64,000 nt of DNA from Pseudodesulfovibrio tunisiensis (lineage in GTDB: Bacteria > Desulfobacterota > Desulfovibrionia > Desulfovibrionales > Desulfovibrionaceae). Shown here one piece after another: positions 60,610 through 64,000 of this stretch; within the stretch, counting starts at the first letter, position 1; each line of letters opens with the position of its first letter. The stretch is taken from positions 2,765,501 to 2,829,500 of the forward strand of contig NZ_CP094380.1 of NCBI RefSeq assembly GCF_022809775.1, given 5' to 3'. A program made the translations under genes and the position numbers. The notes under the pieces are model-generated. The model made no database searches and was not told where the DNA came from. It saw only the letters and a list, made by a program, of their open reading frames with translations.

Positions 60610-63033
60610 ATGTCGTTGTTCTCTAGAATGTCGTTTCGCTACAAGCTTGTACTCGGCGCAGCGGGCATGGTCGCGGTGTCCATCGTCCTGCTGACCGGGG
60701 CCCTGCTCTGGCAGGTGCAGGCTTCACTGGAAACGCTCGGTCAGACATCCATGAAGGCATTTGCCGAGTCCATCTATTCCATGATGGAGATGCAGCACAA
60801 TCTGCTGGCGGACAAGGTCAGGACCGATCTCAATCTCATGGAGGAGGCCATTCAGGCCGAGGGCGCGCCCTGGCTCAATCTGGAGGATACGGTTTCCGTG
60901 ACTCTGGTGAACCAGATCACCAAGGAAAAGGAGTCCGCCACGATTCCTTCCCTGGAATTCGGCACCAGAAAGGTCTTCCAGAACTATGACCTCGTGGATT
61001 CGGTTCAGGCCAAGGTCGGCGGCACGGCCACCATTTTTCAGGTCCTGCCCGGAAAGCTCCTGCGCATCTCCACGAACGTGAAGAAGCTCGACGGCCAGCG
61101 CGCCGTGGGCACCTACATCCCGGATACAAGCCCGGTGTACAAGACCATCATGAAGGGCGAGACCTACTACGGCATCGCCTACGTGGTGAACGCCTGGTAC
61201 CAGACCGCGTACAAGCCGCTCAAGGACTGGAAGGGCAACATCGTGGGCGTGATCTACGTGGGCCGCAGAATTCTTACCCCGGAATTCCACAAGGCCGTGG
61301 AGGCCGCCAAGATCGGAGGCAAGGGGTACGGGTTCATCTACAACGACAAGAGCGTGTTCACGCTGCATCCCTCTCTGGAAGGCAGGAAGCTTTCCGAATA
61401 CCCGGCCTGGGAATTCTTCAAGGGCGTTACGCACGGCGTGGTCCGCTATGATTTTCAGGGCGAGGACAAGGCCGTTTTTCTCCGCTATTTCGAGCCGTGG
61501 GGCTGGTACTACGGCTTTTCCATGACTGCCCATGAAATGATGCACGGGGTGGATGTCAAGGTCATGACCACGGGTGGCATCATCGCCGCAGTTGCCGTGC
61601 TGGTCGCCAGTCTGGTGATCTTCATCATGATCAATCTGCTGGTTCGCCCGCTGCGGCAGCTTGTCGATTTCTCCAACGAGGCGGCAAAGGGAAATTACGA
61701 CGCCACCATCGACTATGCCGTGGACGACGGCATCGGCAAGACCATCCACGCGGTTCAGGACATGACCCGGGAGATGAAGATCAAGCTCGGCATGTCCCAG
61801 GGGTTGCTCATGGGCCTGACCCAGCCCTGCATCGTGGTTGATCTGGACGAACGCATCACCTTCATCAATCAGCAGGAACTCGATCTGCTTCAGATGGAGG
61901 GTGAGCCGTCCGATTTCATCGGCATGAAGATGAGCGAATTCCTGTACGGCGATGCCTCGCGAACCACGGGCCTGACCGAATGTCTGACATCGGGCGAAGC
62001 CTGCATCGGCGTTCCCAGTTCGGGCACCAGCCGCAAGGGGCGCGAATATCACGTGCTGGTGGATTCCGCTCCGCTCAAGGATCTGGACGGCAAGCTCATC
62101 GGCGCATTCACGATCCTGACCGAAACCACGGAGCTCAAGCAGAGCGAACAGCGTGCCATGCAGCAGCACGAAGCCATCGTGACCGTGGCCCGGGATTCCG
62201 AAACCATTGCCGAACAATTGTCCTCGGCTGCCGATGAACTCGCGGCACAGGTGGAACAGGCCGCTCGGGGCAGCGAGGTGCAGCGCGAACGTGTTGCCGA
62301 AACTGCCACGGCCATGGAGCAGATGAACGCCACGGTTCTGGAGGTGGCCCGCAATGCCTCGGATGCTGCGGAAAACGCGGATTCCATGCGCGAGATGGCC
62401 TCCGAAGGCGGATCATTGGTCGAGGAAGTCGTCTCTTCCATCCGGCAGGTCGAGGAGCGCTCGGAACAGCTCAAGGCCAGCATGGCCGATCTTGACCGGC
62501 AGGCCGACGGCATCGGTGCAATCATGCAGGTCATCGAGGATATCGCGGACCAGACCAATCTGCTTGCCCTGAATGCGGCCATCGAAGCGGCCCGGGCTGG
62601 CGAGGCCGGACGCGGATTCGCGGTCGTGGCCGACGAGGTCCGCAAGCTTGCGGAAAAGACCATGGACGCCACCAAGCAGGTCGGCAGCGCGGTCCACGAA
62701 ATCCAGAGCGGGGCGCGTCAGAACGTGCGCGCCACCGACGACGCCGTGGGCGCGGTCCAGAAGAGCACGGAACTCGCTATCAAGGCCGGACAGGCCATGC
62801 AGGAAATCCAGAACGTGGTGGATCAGTCCGCCCAGCAGGTCAGCTCCATCGCTACTGCGGCCGAGGAACAGTCCGCCACCAGCGACGAGGTCAATCGCGC
62901 TACCGACGAGATCAACATCATTTCCTCGGAAACCGCCACGGCCATGCACGAGTCCAGCAAGGCCATCGAAGACCTTGCCCGGCTTGCCAACGAACTCAAG
63001 GAACTCATCGGCAGAATGCAGACCGGAGATTGA
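60610..63033 (+). CDS. Methyl-accepting chemotaxis protein with Cache and PAS domains
   Basis: An 807-residue chemoreceptor: membrane helix (about 8-32), an extracellular Cache-type region (about 35-300; [45 protein letters not shown]), a second helix (about 310-335), HAMP (to about 390), a PAS domain (about 400-510: [21 protein letters not shown]) and the signalling domain with hairpin tip [38 protein letters not shown]. No CheB/R pentapeptide tether is present at the C-terminus. The ATG at 60610 puts the first helix at the N-terminus. Ligand unknown. Confidence 0.94.
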   Translation: MSLFSRMSFRYKLVLGAAGMVAVSIVLLTGALLWQVQASLETLGQTSMKAFAESIYSMMEMQHNLLADKVRTDLNLMEEAIQAEGAPWLNLEDTVSVTLVNQITKEKESATIPSLEFGTRKVFQNYDLVDSVQAKVGGTATIFQVLPGKLLRISTNVKKLDGQRAVGTYIPDTSPVYKTIMKGETYYGIAYVVNAWYQTAYKPLKDWKGNIVGVIYVGRRILTPEFHKAVEAAKIGGKGYGFIYNDKSVFTLHPSLEGRKLSEYPAWEFFKGVTHGVVRYDFQGEDKAVFLRYFEPWGWYYGFSMTAHEMMHGVDVKVMTTGGIIAAVAVLVASLVIFIMINLLVRPLRQLVDFSNEAAKGNYDATIDYAVDDGIGKTIHAVQDMTREMKIKLGMSQGLLMGLTQPCIVVDLDERITFINQQELDLLQMEGEPSDFIGMKMSEFLYGDASRTTGLTECLTSGEACIGVPSSGTSRKGREYHVLVDSAPLKDLDGKLIGAFTILTETTELKQSEQRAMQQHEAIVTVARDSETIAEQLSSAADELAAQVEQAARGSEVQRERVAETATAMEQMNATVLEVARNASDAAENADSMREMASEGGSLVEEVVSSIRQVEERSEQLKASMADLDRQADGIGAIMQVIEDIADQTNLLALNAAIEAARAGEAGRGFAVVADEVRKLAEKTMDATKQVGSAVHEIQSGARQNVRATDDAVGAVQKSTELAIKAGQAMQEIQNVVDQSAQQVSSIATAAEEQSATSDEVNRATDEINIISSETATAMHESSKAIEDLARLANELKELIGRMQTGD

Positions 63034-63052
63034 TCCGGCATATCGAAAAACG

Positions 63053-63086
63053 AAAAGCCGTCCTGCAAGCGCAGGGCGGCTTTTTT
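63053..63086 (+). terminator. Terminator of the chemoreceptor gene
   Basis: AAAAGCCGTCCTGC-AAGC-GCAGGGCGGCTTTTTT, 20 bases after the stop and immediately before repeat-element copy 4. Confidence 0.88.
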
Positions 63087-63088
63087 CG

Positions 63089-63443
63089 ATGCCTTCGGCG
63101 ACCATCCCGGGGGGCCGGGCGCCGCCCGGACCCGCCAAGGAGCAAGGCCCCTTGGATCCCCATTCCGTTCCGGGAATTTGAAGAGGCCGGATGCATGCCC
63201 TGTCGGGACATGCTTCCGGCCTCTTCAAATTTCCGAAACGGGTGGCTTCAAAAGAGAGAGACTTCTTTTTTCCCTTTGCCTGTTTCCCCGAGTCCTGTTC
63301 TTCGACAGGGCAAGTCAGGCCCTTCCGCGCTCAACTACGCCGCCGAACGGGCCTTGCAAGCTCCCTTGTCCTTGCAGGCGGCGTAGAACCGGAAAGTTCA
63401 GGATTCTTAAACCCTTTTCAAAGGGTTTGAGCCGCCGGAGGCC
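63089..63443 (-). repeat. Hairpin repeat element, copy 4 (355 bp), inverted orientation
   Basis: Read on the minus strand it follows the order of copies 1 and 2: end GCCTCCGGCGGC (63429-63443), hairpin A (AAACCCTTTGAAAAGGGTTT), hairpin B (CTACGCCGCC/GGCGGCGTAG), GGGGAAACAGGCAAAGGG, hairpin C (63165-63241; 33-bp arms with three mismatches or wobbles, loop TCCCGACAGGG), GGGGATCCAAGGGGCC, CCGGGC/GCCCGG, and end GGTCGCCGAAGGCAT (63089-63103). It fills the gap between the chemoreceptor terminator and the asparaginase stop (63448). Confidence 0.9.
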
Positions 63444-63447
63444 TGCC

Positions 63448-64000
63448 TCAATCCTCCTCGAAGAGTTCGCGGATGGCGTTCATGTCGCGAGTGAGTCCGA
63501 GGGCGCACATGAGTCGGACGCGCGCCTTGGGACCGCCGAGTCTGCCGCAGAGGATCACGCCCTTGTCCAGCAGGTCGGCCCCGCCGCCGGGGTAGCCGTA
63601 CACGGGCCAGACTCCGCCCTCGATGCAGCGGGTGGCGAGCACCACGGGAATGCCGTTCCGAATGCAGTCCTCAATGGCCGGGACAATGGCGGGCGGCACG
63701 TTTCCGGCACCGAAGCCCTCAATGACAAGTCCCTTGATTCCAAGGCTTCTTGCATGATCGATAAGTGATCGGTTCATCCCGGTGTAGCAGGTCAGCAGCA
63801 TGACGTCCGGCTCGATGGCAGCCGGGCTGATCTTGTGTCTGGGCCGTGCCGAGAGCGGGCAGCCTGCAAGCACGACCGAGGTGCCGGCCACATAGCCCAC
63901 GACGCCAGCCTCGCGAGACTCGAAGGCGCCCACGTTCAGGGAGTTGACCTTGACCGCTTCGCGCGCGGCGAACAGCCGGTCGGTCATGAGCACGCACGCT
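63448..64000 (-). CDS. L-asparaginase family protein, C-terminal part
   Basis: The last 184 or so residues of a type I/II asparaginase-glutaminase, continuing beyond the right window edge. Seen are NVGAFESREAGVVGYVAG, the strand-loop SLGIKGLVIEGFGAGNVPPAIVPAI, RCIEGGVWPVYGYPGGGADLLDKGVI and KARVRLMCALG near the end, all typical of the C-terminal domain. The N-terminal threonine nucleophiles lie outside the window. The enzyme hydrolyses L-asparagine to aspartate and ammonia. Confidence 0.9.
   Translation of the reverse strand, partial: ACVLMTDRLFAAREAVKVNSLNVGAFESREAGVVGYVAGTSVVLAGCPLSARPRHKISPAAIEPDVMLLTCYTGMNRSLIDHARSLGIKGLVIEGFGAGNVPPAIVPAIEDCIRNGIPVVLATRCIEGGVWPVYGYPGGGADLLDKGVILCGRLGGPKARVRLMCALGLTRDMNAIRELFEED

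Overview
The window is about 64 kb of a high-GC chromosome from a Gram-negative bacterium. It most resembles a sulfate-reducing deltaproteobacterium of the Desulfovibrio/Pseudodesulfovibrio type. This is an inference from the class I hybrid-cluster protein (hcp), the many two-component sensors, the lipoproteins and outer-membrane phospholipase of a diderm envelope, and small families such as DUF4911. No rRNA or species marker is present. The content is mostly ordinary core and accessory chromosome: no prophage, no CRISPR array, and one complete insertion sequence (IS1595 family, 11111-11819).

Layout. 1-9.1 kb: end of a sirtuin gene, a NarX/NarL-like sensor-regulator pair, two orphan periplasmic binding proteins, a 51-residue lipoprotein, the lemA-TPM-TPM membrane operon and an IMPACT/YigZ gene. 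9.2-11 kb: a PaaK-like ligase and a tRNA-Lys/Glu/Glu cluster. 11.1-13.8 kb: the IS inserted in the terminator of the NAD-salvage operon pncA-pncB. 13.9-26.7 kb: a hybrid kinase, a DUF2959 lipoprotein, a serine hydroxymethyltransferase-like protein lacking the PLP lysine, mltD, rlmB, a frameshifted pldA, a lone PocR domain, and the overlapping operon yitT-SAM hydrolase-cobS followed by a short glycosyltransferase. 26.8-34 kb: a universal stress protein, a helicase-exonuclease fusion resembling MrfA+MrfB, small unknown genes and nhaB. 34-41 kb: a TetR-regulated RND efflux pair and a cell-wall amidase. 41-52 kb: msbA, an epimerase, a SIMPL protein, hcp, a second hybrid kinase whose HPt tail is frameshifted, DUF429 and ChaN. 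52-64 kb: a frameshifted znuA, NikL-like and DUF4198 metal-uptake accessory genes, a dihydrouridine synthase, a cyclase, an atypical kinase, an AI-2E family permease, chrA, a chemoreceptor and the end of an asparaginase.

The most unusual feature is a dispersed non-coding element of about 290-366 bp. It has 13-15 bp inverted ends (GCCTTCGGCGACC type) and a fixed order of hairpins. The longest hairpin has 30-33 bp arms whose outer base pairs differ between copies while staying paired. Copies lie at 27205-27570, 38750-39112, 52233-52521 and 63089-63443 (the last inverted), with a fragment at about 30485-30567. All four main copies fill the gap between the 3' ends of convergent genes, usually ending within a few bases of a stop codon. 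This points to a structured convergent-gap or terminator-like element, or a miniature mobile element with that site preference.

Three genes (pldA, the second hybrid kinase, znuA) are each broken by exactly one extra nucleotide, which could be real decay or sequence error.
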